From: Desulfuromonas sp964536375
GTDB taxonomy: Bacteria > Desulfobacterota > Desulfuromonadia > Desulfuromonadales > Desulfuromonadaceae
DNA: 22,044 nt
Assembly (NCBI GenBank): GCA_964536375.1
Contig: CAZHXF010000043.1
Location: 1-22,044 of the forward strand
Reading direction: 5' to 3'
In this document: one piece after another, positions 6,957-15,670 of the stretch
Layout: every line of letters begins with the position of its first letter
How positions within the stretch are numbered: position 1 is the first letter of the stretch
The notes under the pieces: generated by a model
Seen by the model: only the letters and a program-made list of their open reading frames with translations
What the model was told of the DNA's origin: nothing
The model's database searches: none
Translations under genes and position numbers: made by a program

Positions 6957-7805
6957 TTATCGTAGCCTTGGTTGTGCCAGTGTGCCGGTGATGCGCACGT
7001 TATAGCTTCCATCTTGTCGTTGTTTGGCAAACATTGGCAATAGCGTTGTGATTGATGGATCTAGTCCTTTGCGTGGTGCTAGCGTTAATTTCAAGTTGAT
7101 GCGGCTGTGTCTTAAGTTGCGTTGCAGGGCAACATTGCCACCCCCTGAGATGATTAGGTCGCCGCCATGGCTGATGAGCTGGTCAATGGAGATGCGTTGT
7201 TGGTTTTGGCTGAGGTGTAGGTTGACGGTGCCAAAATCGAGACGATCAATTGGAAAACCCATTTGTTTGAGACCGCTGATGAGTAATTCAGAGAGCTCAA
7301 GGTGCAGTTTCTCCAATTTAATTATAGGTTCGGCAGTGGCTGAGGCGTTAAGTTGTGCGATGGTGGCTTGCATATGGAGCGTGGGTAGTTGCGGGACAGG
7401 TAGAGCCCCGTGTAAGGCTGTTGCGAACAATTTAACACGGTGCTTGGTATCGAACTGTGCCTCTATGTTTCCACCGAATATTTCCGCACTAATTTTAGCA
7501 GCGGGAGCTGTGCTTAGCAATCTCGACCATACGGGGGAAAGATTGATATTGGTGAATTTAACATTGCCTAACTCAGTAGGGCTAGTTAATTTTTGGATAA
7601 ACATACTAGCTGGAAATTGTAGTGAGAGCCCGGTTAGTTCAATTGGGTGGTTAAGTTTAGTGGTTAATTCAACAGCGAGCTGTTGTTGGAGCAGCTTGGT
7701 CGGAAAAAACAGCAAAAGACCACAAGTGAAAAAAAATATAACGCCAAGCGGTATTAACCACCAGTGTTGTAGTTTATTAAATCGCATGTTGTCAGTTGTG
7801 ATCAT
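6957..7805 (-). CDS. gspN: Type II secretion system protein GspN
   Basis: A 282-residue bitopic inner-membrane protein: a short cytoplasmic start, one membrane segment (about 14-33, followed by FFPTKLLQQQL), and a periplasmic beta-rich domain. Residues such as FPASMFIQKL, FGGNIEAQF and SGGGNVALQ are typical of the GspN/AsmA-like fold, in which amphipathic beta strands may bind the outer-membrane side of the apparatus or lipid. It is the last gene of the T2SS operon; its ATG overlaps the gspM stop (ATGA), which fixes the start. GspN is dispensable in many systems, and its exact role in this lineage is not settled. The assignment rests on position plus topology, with moderate sequence resemblance. 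Confidence 0.8.
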   Translation of the reverse strand: MITTDNMRFNKLQHWWLIPLGVIFFFTCGLLLFFPTKLLQQQLAVELTTKLNHPIELTGLSLQFPASMFIQKLTSPTELGNVKFTNINLSPVWSRLLSTAPAAKISAEIFGGNIEAQFDTKHRVKLFATALHGALPVPQLPTLHMQATIAQLNASATAEPIIKLEKLHLELSELLISGLKQMGFPIDRLDFGTVNLHLSQNQQRISIDQLISHGGDLIISGGGNVALQRNLRHSRINLKLTLAPRKGLDPSITTLLPMFAKQRQDGSYNVRITGTLAQPRLR

Positions 7806-8332
7806 TGATTAGCCTTGCTATAGGCTGATATGCGCAATGAAGTATCCAGCATTTGGGGGTTATCATACCGTACTTTGAGTTGTATGCCTTTGACCTGTAG
7901 TGGTGCGGGGGCATTATCAAAGCGCTGTAACAATTGTACTATCTGACCGAGTGAAACGTTGTCTAGTTTTATTTCTACCGCCTCTTCGGTTATGTCGTTA
8001 TAGCTGACGGCAGGAATGGGGCGCATGGATGTTAGGTTCTCACGCCCGGCAACGTTAGTTACCTGACTTTCCACAAAAGAGAACAGTACAAAGTCGGGTA
8101 AGTTTTTTTGCCTTTTTTGCAGCGCTTGTACTTGCCCATGTAGGCTTAAGTATTCCAGTTGTAACTGCTTAACTTGTTGCAGCTGCTTGCTGCGTGCAGT
8201 TATTTTACTATCGAGTTTATCGATAGCGGTAGTGTAGGGCTGTATTAGGGTGAAAAAGAGTAGTGCGGCCACACAGCACATGGTGCCGATCAGCAGCATC
8301 CCCTGGGTGCGTGGGGGAAGGTTGTGTATCAT
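7802..8332 (-). CDS. gspM: Type II secretion system protein GspM (PilO-like)
   Basis: A 176-residue inner-membrane protein that pairs with GspL in the assembly platform. It has a short cytoplasmic segment, one membrane helix (about 12-30), a periplasmic coiled coil (about 34-77, rich in Gln/Leu/Lys) and a C-terminal ferredoxin-like domain (about 85-172) of the type shared by GspM and PilO. It overlaps gspL and gspN by four bases at each end (ATGA), indicating translational coupling and equal production with its partners. Confidence 0.85.
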   Translation of the reverse strand: MIHNLPPRTQGMLLIGTMCCVAALLFFTLIQPYTTAIDKLDSKITARSKQLQQVKQLQLEYLSLHGQVQALQKRQKNLPDFVLFSFVESQVTNVAGRENLTSMRPIPAVSYNDITEEAVEIKLDNVSLGQIVQLLQRFDNAPAPLQVKGIQLKVRYDNPQMLDTSLRISAYSKANQ

Positions 8333-9735
8333 TGTTGCCCTCCTTGTTGACCGATAGCTAGTTGTAGGCGAAAGGTTACGTTCTTGCCGTCTAAACCCAT
8401 TTTTGCATCAGCGATGCGCACCTCAGAAAAGATCGGTGTTTTGCGTAGTTCGCCAGCCAATTGATTGACGCTATCAAAGGAGTTGGTTACACCATAGAGT
8501 GTTAGTGCTTGAGGCTCATAGTTGAATTTTTGGATATCCACTTTGAGATTTTTAGGAGTGTGAGTAGAAACTTCTAGCAATACTGCCAAGGCTGAAGTGG
8601 ATTTGTCCAGTCCAACTAGCTGTCCAGTTTGCTTTAACTGTTGCAGTGCAGCTTTCAGCTGCAGGGGAATGTCAACAATGACCTTGGAGTCCGGTAGTGT
8701 CTGGCGAAACACTTGGGTGATCTGGTGGCGATAATCTTCAGCGATTTTGCTTTTGTGCTGATAGGTGTGGATGGCTGTGCCACCGAGAAGTAACAGTGCA
8801 AATAATAATAGCGCTCCCCCAGTGTACAGGTGCTTTTTAAGTGCTGTCCACTCACTCTTGAGGGTGAAAGGGCCGCGGCGGAAATTAAGTGTTGTTTGAT
8901 CAGCCGCCAGTGCCCGAGCGCAGATAGGAAGAAATGCCGGATCGATTTCTTTATTGTCCTTGTCGCGTAGTGGCAACTCAAATAGCACCAAATCATGTTG
9001 TTTTAGCGCGACCTTGAGGTCTGCGGTAACTTTGTTGCCTATCAGGCACAATGGTTGTTGTTCTAGTCTGGCGCTACGGCACAAAAGGGCTGTTTTGGTA
9101 TTTATAATATTCGCTATGGTGTCATCAATAATGCCGTCTTCATCAGTGTTGGCAAGATTGTGCAGCGCGAAATTTGTCACTTTGGAATTTTGCAGCAGAC
9201 TTATGATCAGCTGTTGTTCGTGGATTTGAACCAAAAAACCATCGCTAAATAAGCTGTGTAAACCACAGGCTTCGGTGTAGGGGGATAGCCCGAGAATATG
9301 CAGTGGCAGTTGTTCCTCATCGTAAGGTCTAAGGGCTGTCGCAATGCTGTGCTGTGTTGCTGTTGCTGCGGTGATCATCACCCCTTGCTCTAACGCTACC
9401 GGGGGGCTGGTGGCGATGATGTGTTGGCTGATGTCTACAGGTAGCTTAGCCGCTAGTTCGATGCGAACTGCCGCATCGATTTTGCGCTGATCTGTGAAGG
9501 GAAAGTTCAGTTGGCGCACAAAACCGTCCATATTGGGTAGTGTGCAACACAGGCGATCGGCAAATCCGGGCCGCGCACCGAGCATCTCCACGATAAGTTG
9601 ACCAATATCACTATCGCTAGTGTCGATAGCGCGTTCCAGTGTGGTGAACTTATATGGCTGCTCTTTAGTTTTGGCGAAAATTGCCATGCGGACACATTGA
9701 GATGTAATCTCTATGCCAACCATTTGTTTTGTCAT
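8329..9735 (-). CDS. gspL: Type II secretion system protein GspL (PilM-PilN fusion type)
   Basis: With the ATG at 9735 the protein has 468 residues. The cytoplasmic N-terminal part (about 1-290) has the actin-like fold of GspL/PilM (VGIEITSQCVRMAIF at the start), which binds the N-terminal domain of the ATPase GspE. One membrane helix follows (about 304-323), then a periplasmic coiled coil and a PilN-like ferredoxin domain (about 395-460) that pairs with GspM. An in-frame TTG at 9744 extends the frame by three codons, but AAAGG lies nine bases before the ATG and touches the TTG directly, so ATG is the better start. A 78-base gap separates it from gspK. Confidence 0.9.
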   Translation of the reverse strand: MTKQMVGIEITSQCVRMAIFAKTKEQPYKFTTLERAIDTSDSDIGQLIVEMLGARPGFADRLCCTLPNMDGFVRQLNFPFTDQRKIDAAVRIELAAKLPVDISQHIIATSPPVALEQGVMITAATATQHSIATALRPYDEEQLPLHILGLSPYTEACGLHSLFSDGFLVQIHEQQLIISLLQNSKVTNFALHNLANTDEDGIIDDTIANIINTKTALLCRSARLEQQPLCLIGNKVTADLKVALKQHDLVLFELPLRDKDNKEIDPAFLPICARALAADQTTLNFRRGPFTLKSEWTALKKHLYTGGALLLFALLLLGGTAIHTYQHKSKIAEDYRHQITQVFRQTLPDSKVIVDIPLQLKAALQQLKQTGQLVGLDKSTSALAVLLEVSTHTPKNLKVDIQKFNYEPQALTLYGVTNSFDSVNQLAGELRKTPIFSEVRIADAKMGLDGKNVTFRLQLAIGQQGGQQ

Positions 9736-9813
9736 AGTGCTCAACCTTTTACGTTGCGGTGATTAACCTAGGCATGGGTAACTTGGCAACTGAAGACCGT
9801 TCCTGTTTATTTG

Positions 9814-10743
9814 TTAATAAATCTGCATATAGATTAATGTATTGTCGGTTTTGTTTATCGTCGCCTTGGTGCGGCAGCGACCATCGGCAATGCTGGCTAT
9901 AGTGTTGATGCGATAGTATTGTGCTTTTACGTCTACAAAGTCGTGTATCATAATGTAGATACTTGGTCCATTTGGGAGTATATTTAGTTCATCTACTGTG
10001 TGAAAGGGGTTGTCCTTGCGCTGGGCAACAATGGCCTCGGCGTCAGACATTTCCATATCCTTTGCCAGCGAGCACAGTACCTCAACGCTAGCAGAATTCA
10101 GATGAATTTTATCTCCCCCGTAAACACTTACATGCGGGCGTAGTTTATCTACCTCGTCCTTGGTGAATCCAGCGACTAGTTGCAGCTCTTCCAAGGTGTC
10201 TAGCGCTGCATTTTTGCAAAAGGAACTGGGCGTTTGCCCGGCGTAATATTCTGCTTCGGCTCCATACCCCCCTGGGTTATTGTCGCTGCGGTTGTCGCTG
10301 TCGATCCAGTCGATTAGTGCATAGATGTGCTCTTGTGCAGCATCAATGCCCAGAATATTAAATAAACGTAAACAGCGATCTTTTACCACGACATTAATGT
10401 TGTCTGAGTTGCTGATCAGGCGATTGATGTTTATTTTGCCGTCGAGAGCAGTGATGGTGATGCTCACTATGCCGATGTCACCGACGGGGTAGTTGCTAAT
10501 TCCCTGTGCCCATAGCTCATCATTGCCATCGTAGTCGTTGCCATCGTCGGCTAACACCATGCTGCCAACCTGTATGCCACCTTTGGCGAGATAATAGGCG
10601 CGGGTGCTGTCGCGGTAGGTTTCTGCTAAGCGTAAATCTACCAAAGTTGAGAAAGCTAACTCTGACAGTAGGGCGGCCAAGAGTGCCGTGATGAACAGAA
10701 CCAGCAGTAATACCATGCCGTTCTCATTGTTTATGCTCTTCAT
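9814..10743 (-). CDS. gspK: Type II secretion minor pseudopilin GspK
   Basis: A 309-residue minor pseudopilin that caps the pseudopilus tip with GspI and GspJ. A short leader ends at Gly9; the mature protein would begin MVLLLVLFITALL, and as usual for GspK it lacks the Glu5 present in other pseudopilins. The large globular head contains the family-typical DWIDSD segment (145-150) followed by GGYGAEAEYY, plus helical repeats (SASVEVLCSL, VDELNILP) resembling the inserted alpha domain. The ATG overlaps the gspJ stop (ATGA). Confidence 0.93.
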   Translation of the reverse strand: MKSINNENGMVLLLVLFITALLAALLSELAFSTLVDLRLAETYRDSTRAYYLAKGGIQVGSMVLADDGNDYDGNDELWAQGISNYPVGDIGIVSITITALDGKININRLISNSDNINVVVKDRCLRLFNILGIDAAQEHIYALIDWIDSDNRSDNNPGGYGAEAEYYAGQTPSSFCKNAALDTLEELQLVAGFTKDEVDKLRPHVSVYGGDKIHLNSASVEVLCSLAKDMEMSDAEAIVAQRKDNPFHTVDELNILPNGPSIYIMIHDFVDVKAQYYRINTIASIADGRCRTKATINKTDNTLIYMQIY

Positions 10744-11423
10744 CTCTTAACCCTAGATAGTGCCAGGTCGAAGGCGCTGAGCACTTGAATTTCATGATCG
10801 CCACATTGAACGATTAAGCTCATCTCTACTGTCTGGGGCAGAGTGTTACTAATGGTACTGTCCCAGTTGTCCTGCCAGTCGCTGCCGTCAAAAAAGCGCC
10901 ACTGCAGTTGCTTGATTTGCGAGCTAAGGCGTTGGCTGACTGGTGCGGAGTTGAGGTCAAATAGCGGCACAGCGCTGCGCAGTAGCCGACTAAGGGTGAC
11001 CTCGCTGCGCTGTTCCAGCTGGTAGCGTATCTTTGCCGGCATGGTGGACAGTTTGCCATTGTTCAACAAAGCCGAGGTGGTGGTAAACTCCAGATAATTG
11101 TTGTCGTTGTTGTAGCCATTGGCATCGTTGTCACTGTTGGCGATAAATGCTGAGTTGTTATTGTTGATATTGAGATAGCTGGTACGTAACTCGTGACCGA
11201 GACGGGCAAAAATTACCCGGGCTTGATTATAGCCATCCGCTTCGTTTTCCAACCGTTGTCCAGTGGTACTTATGCTGGAGAAGATGCCGTATACGCTGGT
11301 CATTATAATGCTGATCAAAGCGATAGCCACCACCATCTCTATCAGGGTAAACCCTGGGGCGACGCCATTGGCGCGCTGGCATTTATCTGTTGAACAAGAA
11401 TGAGTCAAGGCTGACACCCTCAT
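10740..11423 (-). CDS. gspJ: Type II secretion minor pseudopilin GspJ
   Basis: A 227-residue minor pseudopilin. The prepilin peptidase site is Gly24/Phe25 (GFTLIEMVVAIALI), with Glu29 at mature position +5, followed by a hydrophobic helix and a beta-rich head (about 60-220) with RYQLEQRSEVTLSRLL and QLQWRFFDGSDWQDNW, both typical of GspJ. Its 23-residue leader is long for a pseudopilin. The start at 11423 gives a 41-base overlap with gspI, and no other standard start codon is available before the peptidase site, so the overlap is probably real. It would form the tip complex with GspI and GspK. Confidence 0.92.
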   Translation of the reverse strand: MRVSALTHSCSTDKCQRANGVAPGFTLIEMVVAIALISIIMTSVYGIFSSISTTGQRLENEADGYNQARVIFARLGHELRTSYLNINNNNSAFIANSDNDANGYNNDNNYLEFTTTSALLNNGKLSTMPAKIRYQLEQRSEVTLSRLLRSAVPLFDLNSAPVSQRLSSQIKQLQWRFFDGSDWQDNWDSTISNTLPQTVEMSLIVQCGDHEIQVLSAFDLALSRVKR

Positions 11424-11778
11424 TGTTTTTTTGATCGCCCCATAAAATCGCTACATTAACCTGTTGTACTCCAGCGACTGGTGTGTCGCTGAAAATTATT
11501 TGCCAGCGATATTGGCTATATGGCTGCGCCCATATCCCTTGGGTTTCTATGTTATCTATTCCATTCTGGTCCGCTGCATTTTCTAACTCGGCCATTTTGT
11601 CTTGTGCCAACATGATGGCGCAAGTGATGCGTTGGACCTCTTCGTTACTGCGGATGCAGCGATTAGTTAACCCCAGGCAGGTGACTAATACCGTACCGAT
11701 TATAGCCAGAGCGATCATGACTTCGAGGAGTGTGAAACCACTAGTTTTGTGGCACCTATTCGAACTCATGGTAGCCAT
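11383..11778 (-). CDS. gspI: Type II secretion minor pseudopilin GspI
   Basis: A 131-residue minor pseudopilin that nucleates the pseudopilus tip. The leader ends at Gly14 with mature sequence FTLLEVMIALAIIG; Glu19 is the conserved +5 residue. The head ends with WQIIFSDTP...VNVAILWGD, typical of GspI. Starts at 11778 and 11769 (ATG, three codons later) are both possible; the second has a GGATGG upstream. It overlaps gspH by 23 bases (or 14 with the later start) and gspJ by 41 bases. Confidence 0.92.
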   Translation of the reverse strand: MATMSSNRCHKTSGFTLLEVMIALAIIGTVLVTCLGLTNRCIRSNEEVQRITCAIMLAQDKMAELENAADQNGIDNIETQGIWAQPYSQYRWQIIFSDTPVAGVQQVNVAILWGDQKNNEGVSLDSFLFNR

Positions 11779-12286
11779 CCAAAATTTCGGCGTTGCCGGT
11801 AAAGGGGAGCAAATTGATGCTCAACTGTTTGTCTGTTGCCTTTGCACCCTGTTGGATATGCACTGTTGTTGCCGGTAGCCAGCCCTGAGGGTGAAACTCA
11901 ATTGTTGCTGTCCCTGTAGTCAGTTCACCTATGCCATCAATCCACACCTTGGTGATCCTGACATCACCGGGGAGGTGGTAGCTGCGGACCACGGAATCAA
12001 GTGGTGTCCATTGTTGTCCGTCTGTATTCTTCTGTGGCGTGCATTCCCCCTTTTCAATATCAAAAACCAAGCGATAGGGAGTAGCGGTTAGCGCTGCTTC
12101 GTTATATAGGTGTTTGACTATGCCGCTGATACGTCTCGCACTGTGTTTGAGGTTGTTTTCGCCGACACTGCTGAATATAGGTACAGAAATTACTGCAAAT
12201 AGGCTGAGCAAAAACATGACAATTGTCAGCTCAATAAGTGTAAAAGCCTGGTGGTTATTCGATCTCCCAATTTTGTATATCGGCAT
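11756..12286 (-). CDS. gspH: Type II secretion minor pseudopilin GspH
   Basis: A 176-residue minor pseudopilin linking the tip complex to the GspG shaft. I chose the ATG at 12286 because GGAGAAGG lies just before it and it leaves a normal 14-residue leader; the frame stays open up to 12379, but that extension overlaps gspG further. The mature part begins FTLIELTIVMFLLSLF, with Glu at +5 and a beta-rich head (TPYRLVFDIEKG, TATIEFHPQGW). Unusually, the residue before the cleavage site is Ala (NNHQA/FTLIE) instead of the nearly invariant Gly. The gene overlaps gspG by 32 bases. Confidence 0.9.
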   Translation of the reverse strand: MPIYKIGRSNNHQAFTLIELTIVMFLLSLFAVISVPIFSSVGENNLKHSARRISGIVKHLYNEAALTATPYRLVFDIEKGECTPQKNTDGQQWTPLDSVVRSYHLPGDVRITKVWIDGIGELTTGTATIEFHPQGWLPATTVHIQQGAKATDKQLSINLLPFTGNAEILDGYHEFE

Positions 12287-12704
12287 TTTTACCTTCTCCG
12301 CCCGGCTCGCCGTCGGCACCATAAGACAAAAGATCGAAGTTGCTATGTAACCCCGGGGACAGATAGATGTAGTCACCATTCCATGGATCGGCAGGGATCT
12401 TTTTCATATAACCGTCTTCACGGTATTTTATTGGGATGCGGCCCGATTCTGGTTTTACCACTAGAGAGGCTAGCCCCTGATTCGTGGAGGGGAAAAAGCC
12501 ATTGTCCAACTTGTAAAGCGCTAAAGCCTCTTCTATCCCTTTAATCTGGAGTATAGCCTTGGTATGCCGCGCCTCTTCTGGGCGATCGAGTAGTTTTGGA
12601 ACAACAATTCCGGCAAGAATGCCTAGAATAACCACCACCACCATCACTTCAATGAGGGTGAAGCCACGTTGATTGCTAAGGGGTGCTTTTGCTGTTGTAT
12701 GCAT
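12255..12704 (-). CDS. gspG: Type II secretion major pseudopilin GspG
   Basis: A 149-residue subunit of the pseudopilus shaft. The leader ends at Gly14, followed by FTLIEVMVVVVILGILAGIV with Glu at +5. The head carries hallmarks of GspG: LYKLDNGFFPSTNQGL, the IPADPWNGDYIY stretch, and a C-terminal calcium-binding loop (SYGADGEPGGEGKNADI). AAGGACA lies about eight bases before the ATG. It should be the most abundant pseudopilin; the 49-base gap from gspF gives room for a strong separate ribosome-binding site. Confidence 0.97.
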   Translation of the reverse strand: MHTTAKAPLSNQRGFTLIEVMVVVVILGILAGIVVPKLLDRPEEARHTKAILQIKGIEEALALYKLDNGFFPSTNQGLASLVVKPESGRIPIKYREDGYMKKIPADPWNGDYIYLSPGLHSNFDLLSYGADGEPGGEGKNADIQNWEIE

Positions 12705-12753
12705 TTTTTCAATGTCCTTATGGGGGTATTAGTTGTGGTGTTGAGAGTAGATT

Positions 12754-13971
12754 TTAACCCAAACCTTGACTCGCCTGAAAAATTGGTAACAACACGGCAA
12801 GTACAATAAATCCGATTATGCCACCCATGGAAATGATCATCAGCGGCTCAAGTAGCGATAGTACTCCGGCCAGCGCAATTTCCACTTGTCTGTCGTGGGT
12901 GTCAGCAACCTTGATTAACATCTCTTCGAGGTTGCCGCTGCGCTCACCAATAGCGATCATTTGGGCTAATAATGGTGGGAACACTTTGGAGCGCCTTATT
13001 GGTTCGGCTAAACTGGCACCTTCACGTACTGCATGGGTGGTAGTTTCTATAACCTGGTGCATTACCTGATTGTGTAGTAGACCATTGCTTATTGTCAGCG
13101 CGTTAAGCAACGGGGTGCCGCTGTGTAATAGGGTGCCAAGGGTGCGGCTGAATCGGGCAGTCGCTATTTCGCGTTGCATCCGACCAATGAACGGTAGCTT
13201 GAGTACCCAGTTATCGGTACGTAAGCGGCCATGGGTGGTTCTGCGATAGCGTTGGAACATTATCGCCATGCTGACTATTACTATAGCAAGTAGCCAGCCA
13301 TAACTGGCGATAATGTCGCTGAGGGTAATTAGTAGCCGTGTTGGCAATGGCAGTGCCTGACCAAGATCCAGCAGCATGCGGGTAATCTTTGGTACTACAA
13401 AACTGACCAGAAATAGCAACACTGCGCTGCCGACTAGTGACATCAACACTGGATAGGCCAGCGCGGCCACAAGGCGGGATTTCAATCGTGCCTGATCTTC
13501 GAGAAAATCGGCCAGTCGCAGCAGCACCATATCGAGAGAACCACTGTTTTCGCCTACCTTAACCATCTGTTGATATAGATCGGGAAAGCTGCGCCCTTGT
13601 TGTTCCATAGCCTGATGCAGTGAATTGCCCTGGCGCACCTCTTCACGTACCTGATTAAAAAGTCTAATTTGAGCGGGTTTCTCCAGTTGTTCCACTACCG
13701 ACAGTAACGCCTCATCCAAGGGGACGCCAGCTTGGAGTAGTGTGGCGAGTAAGCGAGTTGCGGTGGCTAGGTCGTTTACCGGCAACGTGGTACTGCGCGC
13801 GGTGAACCAGTGGCGTTTGGTGCTCACCCCCGTCTGTTGGTCTTCGATAGAACTGGCAAAAATACCTTGCTGGCGCAAGGAGTCAAGCGCTACCCGTTTG
13901 CTATTGGCTTCAAGGCTACCCTTGGTCGTTTTACCTTGTTGATTAAAACCGCTGTAATCAAACAGTGCCAC
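12754..13971 (-). CDS. gspF: Type II secretion inner-membrane platform protein GspF
   Basis: A 405-residue polytopic protein on which the pseudopilus is assembled and through which the ATPase GspE works. It has two related cytoplasmic T2SSF domains (about 66-190 and 270-390), each with the family signature (GVPLDEALLSV / GTPLLNALTIS; VGENSGSLDMVL / IGERSGNLEEML), and three membrane helices (about 168-193, 222-240, 370-398). The start codon is GTG, with GGAGG ten bases upstream; its first residues are MALFDYSGFN. It follows gspE by two bases. Confidence 0.96.
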   Translation of the reverse strand: MALFDYSGFNQQGKTTKGSLEANSKRVALDSLRQQGIFASSIEDQQTGVSTKRHWFTARSTTLPVNDLATATRLLATLLQAGVPLDEALLSVVEQLEKPAQIRLFNQVREEVRQGNSLHQAMEQQGRSFPDLYQQMVKVGENSGSLDMVLLRLADFLEDQARLKSRLVAALAYPVLMSLVGSAVLLFLVSFVVPKITRMLLDLGQALPLPTRLLITLSDIIASYGWLLAIVIVSMAIMFQRYRRTTHGRLRTDNWVLKLPFIGRMQREIATARFSRTLGTLLHSGTPLLNALTISNGLLHNQVMHQVIETTTHAVREGASLAEPIRRSKVFPPLLAQMIAIGERSGNLEEMLIKVADTHDRQVEIALAGVLSLLEPLMIISMGGIIGFIVLAVLLPIFQASQGLG

Positions 13972-13973
13972 GG

Positions 13974-15668
13974 TTATTGATCCTCCGGGGTGACGCGGAG
14001 GACCTCTTCCAGTGTGGTAAACCCTTGCTGCGCTTTGTTAAGCCCCGCCTGACGCAGGGAGATCATCCCCTGTTGTATCGCCAAGGTACGGATGGTAGCA
14101 GCATCACTGTTGGTTAGCAGTTGGGCGCGGATTGCTTCGCTCATAGTTAGTAGCTCGTAGATTCCGCTGCGTCCACAATAGCCGATCTGCATACATTTGT
14201 CGCACCCACGACCACGGTAGAAGGTGTGTTGTTGCACAGGATCGATACCGAGATTAATCAAAATGCTCGCTTCTGGTTGGTAGGCTTCGCGACAGTGAGG
14301 ACAGATCGTGCGCACTAAGCGTTGAGCTAGAATGCCAATGATGGAGGAAGAGGCGAGGAATGGTTCAATGCCCATCTCCACCAGCCTGGTTAATCCACCC
14401 GCTGCATCGTTAGTGTGCAAGGTGGAGAACACCATGTGCCCGGTAAGGGCAGATTGAACAGCAATCTCCGCCGTTTCCGCGTCGCGAATCTCACCAACCA
14501 TTATGATGTCGGGATCCTGACGTAAGATTGATCTCAGCCCATTGGCAAAGGAGAGATCGATTTTAGCGTTGACCTGAATCTGTCCCACCCCATCCAGTTG
14601 ATATTCAATGGGGTCTTCAATGGTTATAATGTTTTTTTCGCGATCATTAAGTTTGCTCAGTGCGGCATACAGACTGGTGGTTTTGCCGCTACCGGTGGGG
14701 CCGGTGACCAGAAAAATACCGTGCGGTGCCTTGATTATGTGGTTAACTCGTTCCAGCAGTTGGGTATCCATGCCGATATCTTCGAGCAATAACACGTTGC
14801 TGCTGTTGTCCAGTAGTCGCAACACCAGCCGTTCACCAAAAGCGGTTGGTAGTGATGATACCCGTACGTCTATATCCTTAGAGGCAATGCGTACCCGAAA
14901 CCGCCCATCCTGGGGCAGACGCTTTTCAGCAATATTTAATCCCGCCATGATTTTCAGGCGCGAAATGATACTGGCGGTGGCTTTAAACGGCGGACGTAGC
15001 ACCTCGTAGAGTAAACCATCGATACGATAACGGACGATCAACTCTCGCTCAAAGGGTTCAATGTGGATATCGCTGGCGCGTTCCTTGTACGCTTGGGTAA
15101 TTAAGCTGTTGACGAAGCGGATAATGGGGGCTTCGTCGCTGCTGTCCAGCAGGTCTGCTGGTTGCAGTTTGTGGACAAAGTCGTCGTCATTGAAGCCGAT
15201 ATCGCTGGCCATATCGTTTGCCGCCCCGGCATGTACCTCATAGCTGTGATTGATCAGCTTGAGAATGTCATCACGCGCTGCCAAGCTGACTTCAATGTTA
15301 GCTTCAGATAACGTTGCCAGATCGTTGATAGCGTTGAGGTCAAAGGGGTCGGCCATAACCACAATTAAGACCCCATTTTCAAGCTGTAGCGGTAACACTA
15401 TGTGGTCGCGGGCATAGGCTAAAGGCAGTAGATCGAGTATCCAGCTACTGGTTATTACCTCGGGGAGGGTAGCGAGAAATGGCAGGTGCAATTGCTGGGC
15501 TAAAGCGCGCCCCAGTTGCTCAGCAGAGATTGCCTGATTGGCTAATAAAAGCTCCCCGATGCGTTGCTGCGGCAGTAGCTGTTGTTGCTCTAGCGCTGTC
15601 TGCAGATCTTCATCACTTAAGGGACACTGTTGTTGTAAAATTTTGCCAATAAGCTGAGTTGTGACCAT
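13974..15668 (-). CDS. gspE: Type II secretion traffic ATPase GspE
   Basis: A 564-residue cytoplasmic hexameric ATPase that powers pseudopilus assembly. An N-terminal GspE domain (about 1-145) binds GspL. The catalytic core has the Asp box (ITIEDPIEYQL, about 348-358), His box (GHMVFSTLHTNDA, from 410), Walker A GPTGSGKTT (323-331) and Walker B (IIMVGEIRD, 388-396). A zinc-binding tetracysteine module (Cys456, Cys459, Cys489, Cys492) separates T2SS GspE from many relatives. All catalytic elements are present, so it should be active. It starts two bases after gspD ends. Confidence 0.97.
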   Translation of the reverse strand: MVTTQLIGKILQQQCPLSDEDLQTALEQQQLLPQQRIGELLLANQAISAEQLGRALAQQLHLPFLATLPEVITSSWILDLLPLAYARDHIVLPLQLENGVLIVVMADPFDLNAINDLATLSEANIEVSLAARDDILKLINHSYEVHAGAANDMASDIGFNDDDFVHKLQPADLLDSSDEAPIIRFVNSLITQAYKERASDIHIEPFERELIVRYRIDGLLYEVLRPPFKATASIISRLKIMAGLNIAEKRLPQDGRFRVRIASKDIDVRVSSLPTAFGERLVLRLLDNSSNVLLLEDIGMDTQLLERVNHIIKAPHGIFLVTGPTGSGKTTSLYAALSKLNDREKNIITIEDPIEYQLDGVGQIQVNAKIDLSFANGLRSILRQDPDIIMVGEIRDAETAEIAVQSALTGHMVFSTLHTNDAAGGLTRLVEMGIEPFLASSSIIGILAQRLVRTICPHCREAYQPEASILINLGIDPVQQHTFYRGRGCDKCMQIGYCGRSGIYELLTMSEAIRAQLLTNSDAATIRTLAIQQGMISLRQAGLNKAQQGFTTLEEVLRVTPEDQ

Positions 15669-15670
15669 AA

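Noticed and set aside
7024..7812. A 262-codon plus-strand open frame opposite gspN.
   Set aside because: It is the antisense shadow of gspN, rich in Ser/Cys/Arg with no domain or ribosome-binding site; gspN fits the operon and has the coupled start.
9814..10743. GspK lacking the Glu at mature position 5.
   Set aside because: This looked like a missing key residue but is the normal state of the GspK family.
12287..12379. Extension of gspH upstream of the ATG at 12286.
   Set aside because: It lies wholly inside gspG, would give an abnormally long leader before the prepilin site, and the ATG at 12286 has a strong ribosome-binding site.
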